64,000 nt of DNA from assembly GCA_010279815.1 (NCBI GenBank), contig QEOQ01000204.1:151768-215767 (forward strand), read 5' to 3'. Made by a program: the position numbers and the translations under genes. The stretch is from Brachionus plicatilis. Lineage: Eukaryota; Rotifera; Eurotatoria; Ploima; Brachionidae. Positions 63,601 to 64,000 of the stretch are shown here, piece after piece; position 1 is the first letter of the stretch; each line of letters opens with the position of its first letter. The notes beneath the pieces were generated by a model, which saw only the letters and a program-made list of their open reading frames with translations, did no database searches and was not told the origin of the DNA.

Positions 63601-64000
63601 AGACCTTAGTCTTGTGACCAGAATAAGATTATTTTATTTCTTACCATGAATTGTCTTAATAGATCCAGTAGTGGGTGAGCCAACTTCGTTTAATATTCAT
63701 ACTGCTGCAGCGCTTAGTCCTGGAGCTGTTTTGACACCCAATAACATTAAAATTACTGTGCAACCATTGACAGCCGGTCCGAATGGAGGCCTGCAGCCAG
63801 CCTTTGAGGCGTTTGTTGAGCCATCAGTTGATGGTTTTGTGCCTAAATTCACTCTTAATGAGCCTGGACCGTATCAAGTTAAAGTTGAGGTTTGCGATAT
63901 ACCAATAAAGGACTTTAGGGTTGATGCTTATGAGCCCATTGATCCCGGTAAAGTGAGAGCTTACGGTCCAGGTCTGAGTCATGGAACAGTGGACAAAGAT
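57676..64000 (+). CDS. FLN: filamin (actin-crosslinking protein), 5' part, runs off the window
   Basis: Filamin crosslinks F-actin and links it to membrane receptors. Exons on the plus strand: 57676-58776, 59080-59157, 60621-60783, 60840-61888, 61943-62063, 63346-63570 and 63663 to beyond 64000, all phase-consistent. Exon 1 carries an unusual N-terminus with a nine-Gln run (about residues 32-40), an acidic stretch, then two calponin-homology domains forming the actin-binding domain ([12 protein letters not shown] to about residue 295), and the start of the first filamin repeat. Later exons encode Ig-like filamin repeats with recurring YGPG, PNSPY/PKSPVRV, GLH.V.V and VTYGG motifs. The gene is cut by the right edge, so repeat number, hinge and dimerisation domain are unknown. 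A T-poor AACAG acceptor-like site lies about 44 nt before the ATG. Codon use is less AT-biased than in neighbouring genes, as expected of a highly expressed protein. Confidence 0.97.
62312..62808 (+). CDS. possible alternative terminal exon of filamin
   Basis: Inside the filamin intron 62064-63345 an acceptor TTTTTCCAAAG at 62301-62311 is followed by an open frame of 165 codons in phase with exon 5, ending at TGA 62806-62808. The sequence is Ser-rich and hydrophilic ([28 protein letters not shown]) with an acidic EDDEEEN patch, and has no filamin-repeat pattern. Spliced from exon 5 it would end the protein early with a disordered tail. It has no good donor of the right phase for use as a cassette exon. 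An AATAAA occurs near 63155. It could also be an unrelated gene's exon. Confidence 0.5.

Noticed and set aside
1..64000. CRISPR array, prophage, toxin or defence locus
   Set aside because: The DNA is intron-bearing animal sequence; no regularly spaced repeats or such genes were seen.

Overview
The window is nuclear DNA from a very AT-rich invertebrate animal. Genes have GT-AG introns, most of them about 45-90 nt but with a few of 0.5-2 kb. Vasohibin, tetraspanin, filamin, strawberry notch and the ciliary gene MKS1 point to a metazoan with cilia. A monogonont rotifer would fit the base composition and small introns, but that is a guess from general features and no species marker was seen. No prokaryotic, viral, CRISPR or toxin locus was recognised.

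Layout. At 124-7762 (minus) lie PIGA and, upstream of it, a DDHD2/PA-PLA1-type phospholipase. At 8232-12000 (plus) PBDC1, TSSC4 and TMEM128 follow one another with gaps of only 127 and 141 nt, an operon-like arrangement; a small orphan membrane ORF follows at 12660. From 13.1 to 28 kb is a transposon-rich stretch holding an orphan ORF (19426-19809) and a single-exon tetraspanin (25615-26328). At 28074-38283 (minus) is a complete four-exon strawberry notch gene. At 39997-42419 (minus) is a fifteen-exon MKS1 gene. At 44971-46320 (minus) is a vasohibin. An 11.4 kb gene-poor stretch leads to a filamin gene that starts at 57676 (plus) and runs off the right edge. Exon boundaries for these genes were worked out by hand from splice sites, reading frame and family conservation, and the total lengths are whole numbers of codons.

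The genes serve unrelated housekeeping jobs: GPI-anchor synthesis (PIGA), lipid and membrane traffic (DDHD2), U5 snRNP assembly (TSSC4), chromatin and Notch-related transcription (strawberry notch), the ciliary transition zone (MKS1), tubulin detyrosination (vasohibin) and actin crosslinking (filamin).

The most unusual content is in mobile DNA. There are two hAT-type miniature elements with perfect 8-bp target duplications, a 1.2 kb foldback element nested inside a SINE-like repeat, a 339-bp element that splits a small ORF, a pogo/Tigger-like element, a TA-flanked miniature family and two Tc1/mariner transposase fragments. Gene-level oddities are a possible 25-nt intron (or frameshift) in MKS1, a stopless 54-nt intron in DDHD2, an 11-nt coding exon in vasohibin, a possible alternative terminal exon in filamin, and 3' splice-site-like AG sequences just upstream of many start codons, which could mean spliced-leader trans-splicing. 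I found no clearly new biological system.
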